A DNA stretch of 64,000 nucleotides from Comamonadaceae bacterium OTU4NAUVB1 (lineage in GTDB: Bacteria; Pseudomonadota; Gammaproteobacteria; Burkholderiales; Burkholderiaceae_C), in assembly GCA_024372625.1 (NCBI GenBank), contig CP099605.1:2418001-2482000 (forward strand), given 5' to 3'. The translations under genes and the position numbers were made by a program. The notes under the pieces were generated by a model, which searched no databases, was not told the DNA's origin, and saw nothing but the letters and a program-made list of their open reading frames with translations. Below are positions 50,084-60,158 of the stretch, piece after piece. Positions within the stretch are counted from its first letter, which is position 1, and each line of letters opens with the position of its first letter.

Positions 50084-52518
50084 CCTCGCTGTCGAGCGCC
50101 CAGGGTCGATGCCAGACGCTCGACGATGACGCGAACGGCCGGCTCGACCTGCTCGTCGCTCAGGGTGCCGTGGTCGGACTGGAAGCTGAGACGCACCGCC
50201 ATGCTCTTGTCGCCCTGAGAAAGGCCGGGCGCACCGGAAGCGACGACATCGCGCAGCGGCTGAGGCCGATAGATGTCGAACAAGGCCGCATCGCGCAGCA
50301 GGCCCTGGGTCGGAGAATTTTCGATGACGTCCAGCAATGCCCGATGCGTGACCGCTTCGCCGACGACCACGGCGATGTCGCGCTCGACCGCCTGATGTTT
50401 GGGCACGGGCCGGGCCACCGGCACGGACCGCGCGGTGACCGCTTCCAGTTCGAGTTCGAACAACATCGGCGCCTGCGCGAATTCCCAGCTCTGGCGCCAG
50501 CGCGGATGCAGTTCGCCGACAACGCCGACGGCGCGGCCGTCCACGATCACGCGCGCCGCCCGGCCGGGATGCAGGGCCGGGTGCTCCACCGGCTCGAAGG
50601 TTGCCGAGCGCGGTGCGAGCAACGCCTCGACATCGCCCTTGACGTCGTAGAAATCGATCCGCCGTGGTTTGCCGTCCCAGCGCGAAGCGGCATCGTCGCC
50701 CCAGGCCAGGCCGGCCAGGCGCATCGGCTGATGGATGCCCTGCACGGTGGTGTCGGTCGTCGCGACGCTCGCGTCGCGCAGGAACACGCGGCCGAGTTCG
50801 AACACGCGCACGCCCGGCGCCTTGCGGTCGAGGTTGAACCGGAGCACCTGCAGCAGCGATCCGATGAGGGAGGAGCGCATCACGCTCATCGGGCTGGCGA
50901 TCGGGTTGAGCAGTCTGATCGGATCGTCGTTGCCCGCGAGTTCGCGCTCCCAATGCGCCTCCACGAAACTGAAGTTGATCGTCTCCTGGTAGCCGAGGTC
51001 GGCCACGCGATGGCGCACGTCGAACCGTCCGCGCCGATCTTCCGGACGGATGCGCGCGGTGATGGGCGCGAGCGGCGCGGTCACGGGCAGGTTCTCGTAG
51101 CCGATCAGGCGAGCGACTTCCTCGATCAGGTCCTCCTCGATCTTCAGGTCGAAGCGATGCGGCGCGGGCGTGACGACGATGACACCGTCACCCTCCTCCA
51201 TCGGCAGACCGAGCCGCCCAAGGACTTCCACGCACTGCGCCTGCGTGACCGGCATGCCGATGACACGGGCCGCGCGGGCCACGCGCAGGGTGACCGGCCT
51301 GGCCTCGGGCAGCCGCAGGACCCGATCGTCGACCGGCCCGGGCGAGCCGCCGCAGATGTCGACGATGAGGCGCGTGATGCGCTCGACGATCTCCACGGTA
51401 CGGCTCGGGTCGACGCCGCGCTCGAAGCGATGACCGGCATCGGTCGAGAAATTGAAACGCCTCGCGCGGCCCTGGATCGCCTCGGGCCACCAGAAAGCGG
51501 CTTCGACATAGATGTGCCTGGTGGCATCGGACACCGCGGTGGCATCGCCGCCCATGATGCCGGCGAGCGACTCGACCCCGTGCGCGTCGGCGATCACGCC
51601 GACCTTTTCGTCGAGCGTCACGGTGCTGCCGTTGAGCAGTTTCAATTCCTCTCCCGCACGGCCCCATCGCACCGCGAGACCGCCCTGGATCTTGTCGAGG
51701 TCGAAGATGTGGGTCGGCTGGCCGTACTCGAACATCACGTAGTTCGAGATGTCCACCAGCGGCGACACGCTGCGCTGCCCGCAGCGCGCGAGCCGATCGA
51801 CCATCCAGGCCGGCGTCTTCGCCGTCGTGTCGACGTCGCGCACGATGCGCCCGGAGAAGCGTCCGCAGAGTTCGGTCGCCTCGACGGCGACGGGCAGCGT
51901 GTCGGCCACCGTGGCCGGCACGACCGCGATGGCGGGCGTTTCCAGGGCGGCACCGGTCAGGGCCGACAGTTCGCGCGCGATGCCGTAGACGCTCAGGCCG
52001 TGGGCCAGATTGGGCGTCAGCTTGAGGGTCAACAGCGCATCGTCGAGGGCGAGCACGTCCCGCACGTCGGCGCCAAGCGGCGCGTCGGGTGCCAGCTCGA
52101 GCAGCCCCCCATGGTCTTCGCTGAGCTTCAGCTCGCGCGCCGAGCACAGCATGCCCTGGCTCTCCACGCCACGCAGTTTGCCGACCTTGATGAGGAAGGG
52201 CTTGCCGTCGTCCCCGGGCGGCAGCTCGGCCCCCACCAGCGCGCACGGCACCCTGATGCCGACGCGCGCGTTCGGCGCGCCGCAGACGATGTTGAGCGGC
52301 ACGGCCTGGCCGACATCGACCTGGCACACGCGCAGACGGTCGGCATTGGGGTGCTGGACCGCTTCCTTGATCTCGCCGACGACGACGTGGCTGAAGGGCG
52401 GCGCCACGGGACGGCGCTCCTCGACCTCGAAGCCACCCATGGTGAGCGTCTCGGCCAGCTCGATGCCGGACAGCGGCGGGTTGCAGAACTCGCGCAACCA
52501 GGATTCGGGAAACTGCAT
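50080..52518 (-). CDS. pheT: Phenylalanyl-tRNA synthetase beta subunit
   Basis: Beta chain of the heterotetrameric PheRS. The 812-residue protein has the tRNA-binding/EMAP-like domain (VVGEIKEAVQHPNADRLRVCQV), the B3/B4 editing domain (VRWGRAGEELKLLNGSTVTLDE, LAGIMGG), B5 (RFDLKIEEDLIEEVARLIGYENLP), a catalytic-like domain and the C-terminal B8 anticodon-binding domain (HQAVERDIAVVVGEAVTH). 52 bp after pheS and overlapping ihfA. Confidence 0.97.
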   Translation of the reverse strand: MQFPESWLREFCNPPLSGIELAETLTMGGFEVEERRPVAPPFSHVVVGEIKEAVQHPNADRLRVCQVDVGQAVPLNIVCGAPNARVGIRVPCALVGAELPPGDDGKPFLIKVGKLRGVESQGMLCSARELKLSEDHGGLLELAPDAPLGADVRDVLALDDALLTLKLTPNLAHGLSVYGIARELSALTGAALETPAIAVVPATVADTLPVAVEATELCGRFSGRIVRDVDTTAKTPAWMVDRLARCGQRSVSPLVDISNYVMFEYGQPTHIFDLDKIQGGLAVRWGRAGEELKLLNGSTVTLDEKVGVIADAHGVESLAGIMGGDATAVSDATRHIYVEAAFWWPEAIQGRARRFNFSTDAGHRFERGVDPSRTVEIVERITRLIVDICGGSPGPVDDRVLRLPEARPVTLRVARAARVIGMPVTQAQCVEVLGRLGLPMEEGDGVIVVTPAPHRFDLKIEEDLIEEVARLIGYENLPVTAPLAPITARIRPEDRRGRFDVRHRVADLGYQETINFSFVEAHWERELAGNDDPIRLLNPIASPMSVMRSSLIGSLLQVLRFNLDRKAPGVRVFELGRVFLRDASVATTDTTVQGIHQPMRLAGLAWGDDAASRWDGKPRRIDFYDVKGDVEALLAPRSATFEPVEHPALHPGRAARVIVDGRAVGVVGELHPRWRQSWEFAQAPMLFELELEAVTARSVPVARPVPKHQAVERDIAVVVGEAVTHRALLDVIENSPTQGLLRDAALFDIYRPQPLRDVVASGAPGLSQGDKSMAVRLSFQSDHGTLSDEQVEPAVRVIVERLASTLGARQRG

Positions 52519-52570
52519 TCGTTGTTCTTTCAGGAATCGATGGATGGCACGGAGGATCGGTGGTTCGGGG

Positions 52571-53647
52571 TCACTGGAATTGCGAAAGGAAGCGCAGGTC
52601 GCCGTCGAAGAACAGGCGCAGGTCGTTCACGCCGTAACGCAGCATCGTGAGGCGGTCCGGACCCATGCCGAAGGCGAACCCGATGTAGCGCTCCGGATCG
52701 AGTCCCATGTTTCGCACCACGTTGGGATGCACTTGGCCCGAGCCAGCCACCTCCAGCCAGCGCCCGGCCAGTGGTCCGCTCTGGAACTGGATGTCGATCT
52801 CCGCGCTCGGCTCGGTGAACGGAAAGAAGCTCGGCCGGAACCGCAGCACCAGGTCATCGCTCTCGAAGAAGGTGCGGCAGAAGTCCGTGAAGACGACCTT
52901 GAGGTCCTTGAAGCTCACGTTCTCGCCGAGCCAAAGCCCTTCGCACTGGTGGAACATGGGCGAATGGGTCGCGTCGCTGTCGACGCGGTAGGTGCGGCCC
53001 GGCGCGATCACGCGGATCTCGGGTGCTTTCACGGTCCCGGTCGGGTCCTGTGCCGCGGCCTCGAAGGCGGCCGCATGTTTCTTGACGTGCTGATGGGCAT
53101 GGCGCACCTGCATCGGGCTGGTATGGGGACGCAGGTTGTAGGCGACGCCGTCCTCGCCCTGGATGTCGACATAGAACGTGTCCTGCATCGAGCGCGCCGG
53201 ATGATTGGGCGGATTGTTCAACGAAGTGAAGCTGTGCCAGTCGCTCTCGATCTCCGGACCGTCGGCCACGTCGAAACCCATGCTGGAAAAAATGGCCTCG
53301 ATGCGTTCCATGGTGCGGCTCACCGGATGCAGCCCGCCGCTCACGCGTCGCCGACCGGGCAGGGTCACGTCGAGGGCTTCGGCACGCAACTGGGTCTGCA
53401 ATTCGAGATCGGCCAGTTGCTGGCGGCGCTCCGACAGCAGGGTCTCGATCGCCTGCTTGGCGACATTGATCGCCGCGCCACGGGCCTTCTTCTCGTCGAC
53501 CGGCAACTGCGCCATGCCCTTCATCAGCTCGGTGATGCGGCCGGCCTTGCCGATGAAGCGCGCCTTGGCGTTTTCGAGATCGGCCGGCAACGCGGCATCG
53601 GTGAAGGCGACTCGCGCGGTCTCGACCAGGGAATCCAGCTCGTTCAT
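52571..53647 (-). CDS. pheS: Phenylalanyl-tRNA synthetase alpha subunit
   Basis: Catalytic alpha chain of PheRS. ATG 53647 ([15 protein letters not shown]) gives 358 residues: an N-terminal coiled coil, motif 1-2 context ([29 protein letters not shown]), motif 2 region ([19 protein letters not shown]), the specificity-pocket segment [17 protein letters not shown] and motif 3 [20 protein letters not shown]. The frame is open upstream to rplT, but that segment contains a terminator-like hairpin, not coding sequence. Confidence 0.97.
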   Translation of the reverse strand: MNELDSLVETARVAFTDAALPADLENAKARFIGKAGRITELMKGMAQLPVDEKKARGAAINVAKQAIETLLSERRQQLADLELQTQLRAEALDVTLPGRRRVSGGLHPVSRTMERIEAIFSSMGFDVADGPEIESDWHSFTSLNNPPNHPARSMQDTFYVDIQGEDGVAYNLRPHTSPMQVRHAHQHVKKHAAAFEAAAQDPTGTVKAPEIRVIAPGRTYRVDSDATHSPMFHQCEGLWLGENVSFKDLKVVFTDFCRTFFESDDLVLRFRPSFFPFTEPSAEIDIQFQSGPLAGRWLEVAGSGQVHPNVVRNMGLDPERYIGFAFGMGPDRLTMLRYGVNDLRLFFDGDLRFLSQFQ

Positions 53648-53661
53648 GAAGTTCTTCGAGG

Positions 53662-53705
53662 GAGAAAATAAAAAAGGGCTGGAGCTCTTTTCAAGCGCCA
53701 GCCCT
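53662..53705 (-). terminator. Intrinsic terminator/attenuator hairpin between rplT and pheS
   Basis: On the minus strand, AGGGCTGG (53705-53698) pairs with CCAGCCCT (53682-53675), extended inward by an AGC/GCT pair, and is followed by TTTTTTATTTTC. It lies 15 bp before the pheS start codon. This fits partial termination or attenuation between the ribosomal-protein and pheST sections. I see no Phe-rich leader peptide with its own stop codon ahead of it. Confidence 0.75.
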
Positions 53706-53757
53706 CGTGCCGTGAGCGCGACGAACGGCCCGCAGGCCGTCGATCGACAGGCAAAAA

Positions 53758-54117
53758 TCAAGCTGCCAGCTTGGCCTTGACCTGGTCCACGATGCCGGCA
53801 AAAGCGGCCTTGTCATGCACGGCGATATCGGCGAGGACCTTGCGGTCGATCTCGATGCCAGCCTTGCGAATGCCGTTGGCGAACTGGCTGTAGGTCAGAC
53901 CCAGTTCACGCGAAGCCGCATTGATGCGCGCGATCCACAGTTGGCGGAACACGCGCTTCTTGGTGCGGCGATCACGGTAGGCATACTGGCCAGCCTTCAT
54001 CACCGCCTGTTTGGCGATGCGGAAGACGTTGCCACGGCGACCGCGGAAACCCTTGGCGAGCTTGAGAACTTTCTTGTGGCGGGCGCGAGCCGTTACACCA
54101 CGTTTGACGCGAGGCAT
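53758..54117 (-). CDS. rplT: 50S ribosomal protein L20
   Basis: L20 binds 23S rRNA early in 50S assembly and in E. coli represses its own operon. The 119 residues are typical: [26 protein letters not shown], basic helix [20 protein letters not shown] and [20 protein letters not shown]. It is 24 bp downstream of rpmI. Confidence 0.97.
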   Translation of the reverse strand: MPRVKRGVTARARHKKVLKLAKGFRGRRGNVFRIAKQAVMKAGQYAYRDRRTKKRVFRQLWIARINAASRELGLTYSQFANGIRKAGIEIDRKVLADIAVHDKAAFAGIVDQVKAKLAA

Positions 54118-54141
54118 GTGTTTGCTCCTTGTTCGTCTGAA

Positions 54142-54345
54142 TTAAATGCCCATGCCGGGCAGCATCGCGGCCATCGAAACCATGTTGGTCTCGTGGACGG
54201 TCACCGCACCGCGCAGATGGCGCTTGTTCTTGGTGGTCTTCTTGGTCAGGATGTGACGCTTGAAGGCTTGACCGCGCTTGACGGTGCCACCGGGACGAAC
54301 GCGAAAGCGTTTCTTCGCGCTGCTCTTGGTCTTCATTTTGGGCAT
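54142..54345 (-). CDS. rpmI: 50S ribosomal protein L35
   Basis: L35, 67 residues, standard start [26 protein letters not shown] (shown to 20: [20 protein letters not shown]) and basic core. The tail ([17 protein letters not shown]) is of usual length. The ribosome site AAAGGAG sits 5-10 bp upstream. Preceded by a 157 bp leader after infC. Confidence 0.97.
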   Translation of the reverse strand: MPKMKTKSSAKKRFRVRPGGTVKRGQAFKRHILTKKTTKNKRHLRGAVTVHETNMVSMAAMLPGMGI

Positions 54346-54502
54346 GTGAATGCTCCTTTAATTTGTGCTCGTGAGGCGCCGCAGATGATCCGCGGACTTG
54401 TTGGCCCCGAGACACTTCTTCTTTCGCATGGGTCATGCGCCGAGGCATGAACCACTCGAAACCTTCCAAAACTCTGAAGGCATCACGCCTTCGCTCGATC
54501 CG
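54346..54502 (-). promoter_or_regulatory. infC-rpmI intergenic leader with alternative hairpins
   Basis: Minus-strand spacer of 157 bp. GAAGGC (54492-54487) can pair with GCCTTC (54481-54476), or the CCTTC part can pair with downstream GAAGG (54466-54462), so the two hairpins exclude each other. A CATGC/GCATG hairpin follows near 54435-54450. In E. coli the equivalent region is the L20 translational operator; equivalence here is an inference from position. Confidence 0.4.
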
Positions 54503-55105
54503 TCAAACCGTCGCGGGTGACGAACTCGCGGATTCGTTCGCCGGCTTGGCAGCCCCGGCCTTCTTGCGACCCGGCGCGATCATCATGATCATCTGGCGCC
54601 CTTCCAGCTTGGGAAACTGCTCGACCATGATGGTGTCGCCCAACTCGTCGCGGATGCGTTGCAGCAGCGCCAGACCAAGCTCCTGGTGCGTGATCTCCCG
54701 GCCGCGAAATCGCAGCGTGATCTTGCACTTGTCGCCCTCTTCAAGAAAACGCCTGATATTGCGCATCTTGATGTTGTAGTCGCCATCATCGGTGCCAGGA
54801 CGGAACTTGATTTCCTTGACCTCGACGATCTTCTGCTTGGACTTGGCCTCGGCCGCCTTCTTCTGCTCGTGGTACTTGAACTTTCCGTACTCGATGAGGC
54901 GGCACACCGGCGGATTGGCCGCCGCAACGACTTCCACCAAGTCGACGTCCTGGTCCCCGGCCAAACGAAGGGCCTCCATGAGACTCACGACGCCCAACGG
55001 CTCGTTCTCGGGCCCGATCAGGCGAACTTCCGGGGCCATGATTTCCCGGTTAAGGCGGTGTTGGCGTTCCTCGCGGTGGCGGCGGTCGCGAAATGCAGTA
55101 GCGAT
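54503..55105 (-). CDS. infC: Translation initiation factor IF-3, ATC start codon
   Basis: IF3 prevents subunit joining and checks initiator tRNA/start codon choice. The first ATG (55039) would miss the conserved N-terminus, but reading upstream in the same frame gives [20 protein letters not shown] directly before [17 protein letters not shown], matching canonical betaproteobacterial IF3. This begins at ATC 55105-55103, with AAGGA 8 bp upstream. Non-canonical AUU/AUC starts are an established autoregulatory feature of infC, because IF3 rejects such starts. Length from ATC is 200 residues, with [19 protein letters not shown] and [14 protein letters not shown] in the C-domain. Confidence 0.93.
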   Translation of the reverse strand: MATAFRDRRHREERQHRLNREIMAPEVRLIGPENEPLGVVSLMEALRLAGDQDVDLVEVVAAANPPVCRLIEYGKFKYHEQKKAAEAKSKQKIVEVKEIKFRPGTDDGDYNIKMRNIRRFLEEGDKCKITLRFRGREITHQELGLALLQRIRDELGDTIMVEQFPKLEGRQMIMMIAPGRKKAGAAKPANESASSSPATV

Positions 55106-55191
55106 GGTCAGGATCCTTCAAACAGTTTGCAGTCGAAATGACCGCGATCGCCGTGAAGATTGCGCCCACAAGCCGTTTTTCAATCGAAAAG

Positions 55192-57099
55192 TCAGCGCTT
55201 GTGTTGGATGTCGTCTGCGTTCTTCTGCAAGAACGCCTCGATCGACATGGCACCGAGGTCAACATTGCCCCGGGCGCGCACTGCGACGGCCCCTGCTTCC
55301 TTTTCCTTGTCGCCCACGACAATGATGTAAGGAAGCTTTTGCAACGAATGCTTGCGTATTTTATACGTTATCTTTTCGTTGTGCAGGTCGAGCTGTACCC
55401 TAAGCCCTTGATTCTGCAGCGTTTTAGCCACGGATGCTGCGTATTCAGCCTGTCCTTCGCTGATGTTGAGCACAGCGACCTGCACGGGTGCCAGCCAGGA
55501 AGGCAAGGCACCGGCGTGGTGCTCGATCAGCATGCCGATGAACCGCTCCAGGCTGCCAACGATGGCGCGATGCAGCATGACGGGGTGAGCCCGACCGCTG
55601 GACTCCGTCACGTATTCGCCACCCAGGCGCTCGGCCATGTTGAAGTCGACCTGCATGGTGCCGCATTGCCACTGACGGCCGATGGCATCCCTGAGCGTGT
55701 ACTCGATCTTGGGGCCGTAGAACGCGCCATCGCCCGGGGCGATGACGAAATCGACACCCGATCGGCGCAGCGCCTCCATGACGGCATGCTCGGCCTTGTC
55801 CCAGAGGGCGTCCGATCCGATGCGGTTGTCCGGCCGCGTGGCGACCTTGTACAGAATGTCGGTGAAGCCGAAGTCTGCGTACACCTTCTGCAGTTGCGCG
55901 GTGTAGTTCACGCACTCCTCCAGGATCTGGTCCTCGGTGCAGAAGATGTGACCGTCGTCCTGCGTGAAACCGCGCACCCGCATGATGCCGTGCAGCGCGC
56001 CGCTGGGCTCGTTGCGGTGGCACTGGCCGAACTCGCCGTAGCGCAGCGGCAGGTCGCGATAGCTGCGAAGGTCCGACTTGAAGATCAGCACGTGGCCCGG
56101 GCAGTTCATCGGCTTGAGCGCGTATTCGCGTTTCTCCGATTCCGTGACGAACATGTTGTCGCGGTAGTTCTGCCAGTGGCCCGTCTTCTCCCACAGGGTC
56201 TTGTCGAGGATCTGGGGGCCCTTGACCTCCTGGTAGCCGGTGTCCTTGTAGACCTGGCGCATGTACTGCTCGACCGCCTGCCACAGCGCCCATCCCTTCG
56301 GATGCCAGAAGACGACGCCCGGCGCGACCTCGTCGATGTGGAACAGATCGAGTTCCTTGCCCAGGCGACGATGGTCGCGCTTCTCGGCCTCCTCGATGCG
56401 CTGGACGTACTGGTCGAGCTGCTTCTTGTCGGCCCAAGCGGTGCCGTAGATGCGCTGGAGCTGTTCGTTCCTGGCGTCGCCACGCCAATAGGCGCCGGCG
56501 AGCTTGGTGAGCTTGAACACCTTCAGGAAGCGCGTGTTCGGCACGTGCGGGCCACGGCACATGTCGACGTACTCCTGGTGGTAGTAGAGGCCCATCGCCG
56601 TCTCGTCGGGCATGTCCTCGACCAGACGGATCTTGTAGTCCTCGCCACGTGCCGCGAACACCTCCAGGACCTCGGCGCGCGGCGTGACCTTCTTCACCAC
56701 GTCGTAGTCCTGCGCGATCAGCGCCTTCATGCGCTCCTCGATCGCCGTCACGTCCTCGGGCGTGAAGGGGCGCTCGTACGAGATGTCGTAGTAAAAGCCT
56801 TCGTCGATCACCGGCCCGATGACCATCTTGGCCGTCGGATAGAGCTGCTTCACCGCATGGCCGACCAGGTGCGCCGTCGAATGCCGGATGATCTCCAGCC
56901 CCTCGTCGTCCCTGGGCGTGATGATCTGCAGCCGGGCATCGTGGTCGATGATGTCGCTGGCGTCGACCAGCTTGCCGTCGAGCTTGCCGGCCACCGTCAT
57001 CTTGGCGAGGCCGGGCCCGATCGACCGGGCGACGTCGACGACCGAAACCGGGCCGGGATACTCGCGCTGCGAGTTGTCGGGAAGCGTGATTTGAATCAT
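55192..57099 (-). CDS. thrS: Threonyl-tRNA synthetase
   Basis: Class II synthetase charging tRNA-Thr. ATG 57099 ([16 protein letters not shown]) gives 635 residues: TGS domain (1-62), editing domain with [16 protein letters not shown] and [13 protein letters not shown], catalytic domain with zinc Cys in [14 protein letters not shown], motif 2 [31 protein letters not shown] (motif 3), and the C-terminal anticodon-binding domain. First gene of thrS-infC-rpmI-rplT-pheS-pheT-ihfA. It sits behind a predicted leader-peptide attenuator. Confidence 0.97.
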   Translation of the reverse strand: MIQITLPDNSQREYPGPVSVVDVARSIGPGLAKMTVAGKLDGKLVDASDIIDHDARLQIITPRDDEGLEIIRHSTAHLVGHAVKQLYPTAKMVIGPVIDEGFYYDISYERPFTPEDVTAIEERMKALIAQDYDVVKKVTPRAEVLEVFAARGEDYKIRLVEDMPDETAMGLYYHQEYVDMCRGPHVPNTRFLKVFKLTKLAGAYWRGDARNEQLQRIYGTAWADKKQLDQYVQRIEEAEKRDHRRLGKELDLFHIDEVAPGVVFWHPKGWALWQAVEQYMRQVYKDTGYQEVKGPQILDKTLWEKTGHWQNYRDNMFVTESEKREYALKPMNCPGHVLIFKSDLRSYRDLPLRYGEFGQCHRNEPSGALHGIMRVRGFTQDDGHIFCTEDQILEECVNYTAQLQKVYADFGFTDILYKVATRPDNRIGSDALWDKAEHAVMEALRRSGVDFVIAPGDGAFYGPKIEYTLRDAIGRQWQCGTMQVDFNMAERLGGEYVTESSGRAHPVMLHRAIVGSLERFIGMLIEHHAGALPSWLAPVQVAVLNISEGQAEYAASVAKTLQNQGLRVQLDLHNEKITYKIRKHSLQKLPYIIVVGDKEKEAGAVAVRARGNVDLGAMSIEAFLQKNADDIQHKR

Positions 57100-57113
57100 G
57101 TGAAACCTTGAGC

Positions 57114-57151
57114 CTGGAAAAAACAAAAAAGCGCGGTGGTGACCGCGCTTT
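57114..57151 (-). terminator. Intrinsic terminator of the thrS leader (attenuator 3:4 hairpin)
   Basis: On the minus strand AAAGCGCGGT (57151-57142), loop CACC, ACCGCGCTTT (57137-57128), followed by a T-rich run TTTGTTTTTTCC: a 10-bp perfect stem with a U-tract. It lies 29 bp before the thrS start codon, between the Thr-containing leader reading frame and thrS, so it can abort transcription into thrS. Termination of any aceA read-through is a possible second role. Confidence 0.85.
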
Positions 57152-57189
57152 GCTGGTGGACTGACGGCGATGCGCCGACGTGCGCGGTT

Positions 57190-57252
57190 CTACCGGCGCG
57201 TTTCCTCGATGGGAGCGCCGTGGCGTGCGTCGGACGTAGTTCGCGGTGTCAT
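57190..57252 (-). CDS. Predicted thrS leader peptide (20 aa, four Thr)
   Basis: ATG at 57252 to TAG at 57190-57192 encodes MTPRTTSDARHGAPIEETRR. Thr occupies codons 2, 5, 6 and 18; the last Thr codon lies in the strand of RNA that forms segment 1 of the predicted attenuator. A modest ribosome site GAAAGG lies 10 bp upstream. Too short to be judged by codon bias; supported by its position between a promoter and a terminator hairpin in front of a threonine-dependent gene. Confidence 0.6.
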   Translation of the reverse strand: MTPRTTSDARHGAPIEETRR

Positions 57253-57298
57253 AACCAGGATGCCTTTCTCGCTCTTGTTGCTGTGGGCGGAGCCGGGG

Positions 57299-57326
57299 AT
57301 TCTATCCGCCCGCCCCGCCCTGGCAG
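57299..57326 (-). promoter_or_regulatory. Predicted promoter of the thrS leader
   Basis: Minus-strand -35 CTGCCA (57326-57321) and -10 TAGAAT (57304-57299), 16 bp apart, in the gap after the aceA stop. Start of transcription would be near 57292, giving a leader of about 190 nt before thrS. Confidence 0.5.
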
Positions 57327-57341
57327 CCCGGGGTTCCTCGA

Positions 57342-58661
<1,320 letters not shown>

Positions 58662-59008
58662 GGTCACTCCGTAAGGTGGTTGATCGAGGGTCGGGTGGCA
58701 TCGAGCCGCATTCGGCCGCGTTGCCATGACATGACTTTAACGCCTTTGACTTGTCTTATGTCTTATATAAGACTTATTTTTTCTTCATTAAAAACAATGG
58801 TTTGCGAGACAATTTTTTCAATGTGAAAACAGATGTCTCATATTGAGAAAATATACCGCACCGCAGCAATCCTCTTTTTCACGATGCGAAGTGGCTTTCC
58901 GACTGTGAAAAAGCCCGCTGTCCGAGATGCAGCCACCGTTCCCGGGCGCCGCTCCGGCATCATCGACCGCCCTGCCGCATCGGACGCCTACCCGGCCCCC
59001 CACCCCCC
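58662..59008. promoter_or_regulatory. aceA upstream region with clustered palindromes
   Basis: A 347 bp spacer between divergent genes, AT-rich at 58735-58860. It contains a perfect 14-bp palindrome GTCTTATATAAGAC (58760-58773) preceded by a direct half-site GTCTTAT (58753-58759), TTTTCA-ATG-TGAAAA (58815-58829), TCTCA-TAT-TGAGA (58836-58848), and CTTTTTCAC (58874-58882) with its inverted copy GTGAAAAAG (58905-58913), centred 31 bp apart. These look like binding sites for at least two regulators of aceA. From 58920 on it is GC-rich and shows nothing clear. Confidence 0.65.
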
Positions 59009-59965
59009 TTGACTTCCCTCGCTCGCACTTCCGGCCGTTGGGTCGCCTATGGCTGCCTCGCCCTGAGCATGTCGCTCGTGGGCACCTACGTCGCGCTGTC
59101 GAAGCCGCTGGTCGCGGCCTTTCCGGTCCTGCTGCTGGCGTGGCTGCGCTTCGGCATCGCCGCCCTCGCCATGCCGCATTGGCTGCGCCGTCCCGCGAAC
59201 GAACCCCCCATGGATGGCCGCACGCGCGGCCTGGTGTTCCTCGAGTCGTTCTTCGGCAACTTCCTGTTCTCGGTGTGCATGCTGTTCGGCGTGAGCCTGA
59301 CGAGCGCCGTGTCGGCCGGCGTGATCATGGCGTCGATACCCGCCGCCGTCGCCATGGCGAGCTTCGTCTTCCTGCACGAACGCATCACGTGGCGCACGGC
59401 GCTGGCGGTCGGTTGCGCGGCCGTCGGCATCGCGCTGCTGGCCTGGGTGCCTGCGGCGCCGACAACGCCGACAACGCCCCTGGGAAACGGCGAAGGCACG
59501 CGGTCCACGCTGCCGTGGCTGGGCAACGCGCTGGTGTTCGGCGCGGTCCTTTGCGAGGCCGCCTATGTGGTCATCGGGAAGTCGCTCACCGGCCGCATGG
59601 GCGTGAAGCGGATTTCATCGCTCATCAACCTCTGGGGCTTCGCGCTGTCGACGCCTTTCGGCCTGTGGCTGGCATGGCGTTTCGATTTCGGCGCCATCGC
59701 CGGCGTGACCTGGCTGCTGCTGGTGTTCTACGCCCTGGCCGCGAGCATCTGGACCGTGTGGCTCTGGATGACCGGCCTGGCCGAGGTACCCGCCTCGCAG
59801 GCCGGCGTGTTCGCGGTCCTGCTGCCCATCGGCGCGGCGTCGGTGGGCGTGCTCGCGCTCGACGAGAAACTGTCCATCGGGCAGTTGCTGGCCTTCGCGG
59901 TGGCCCTGCTCGGAATCATTCTGGCGACCTGGCCGCGCCGCGATGCCGCGGGCGCGTCGCGCTGA
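59009..59965 (+). CDS. EamA/DMT-superfamily transporter
   Basis: Inner-membrane exporter of the drug/metabolite transporter superfamily; substrate unknown. The 318 residues hold about ten hydrophobic helices in two EamA repeats (for example MSLVGTYVALSKPLVAAFPV ... VSAGVIMASIPAAVAMASF and LGNALVFGAVLCEAAYVVIG ... VPASQAGVFAVLLPIGAASV, each given in part). Start codon choice is uncertain: TTG 59009 is the first in-frame initiator and no ribosome site is evident; an internal GTG/ATG would still keep helix 1. Confidence 0.85.
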   Translation: MTSLARTSGRWVAYGCLALSMSLVGTYVALSKPLVAAFPVLLLAWLRFGIAALAMPHWLRRPANEPPMDGRTRGLVFLESFFGNFLFSVCMLFGVSLTSAVSAGVIMASIPAAVAMASFVFLHERITWRTALAVGCAAVGIALLAWVPAAPTTPTTPLGNGEGTRSTLPWLGNALVFGAVLCEAAYVVIGKSLTGRMGVKRISSLINLWGFALSTPFGLWLAWRFDFGAIAGVTWLLLVFYALAASIWTVWLWMTGLAEVPASQAGVFAVLLPIGAASVGVLALDEKLSIGQLLAFAVALLGIILATWPRRDAAGASR

Positions 59966-60158
59966 CGCGGGGGGTTCCGCGGCACCTCGAACGCAAGGGA
60001 AGACGGACGTTCCGTCGACGCTCGGAAAAAAAGCAACAGCCCGGTGAAAAGTCCCTTTTTCCCTTGGAAACGTGTTTCTTCTCCTTTAGCATCCGACCTT
60101 CCAGTGGAGACCCGATTTTTCATTGGTGAGACCTCCAAATCCAACAAGGAAATCAACC

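Noticed and set aside
57152..57341. A tRNA gene or T-box in the thrS leader
   Set aside because: No cloverleaf or T-loop signature, and no T-box sequence motif; the pairing segments fit a leader-peptide attenuator better.
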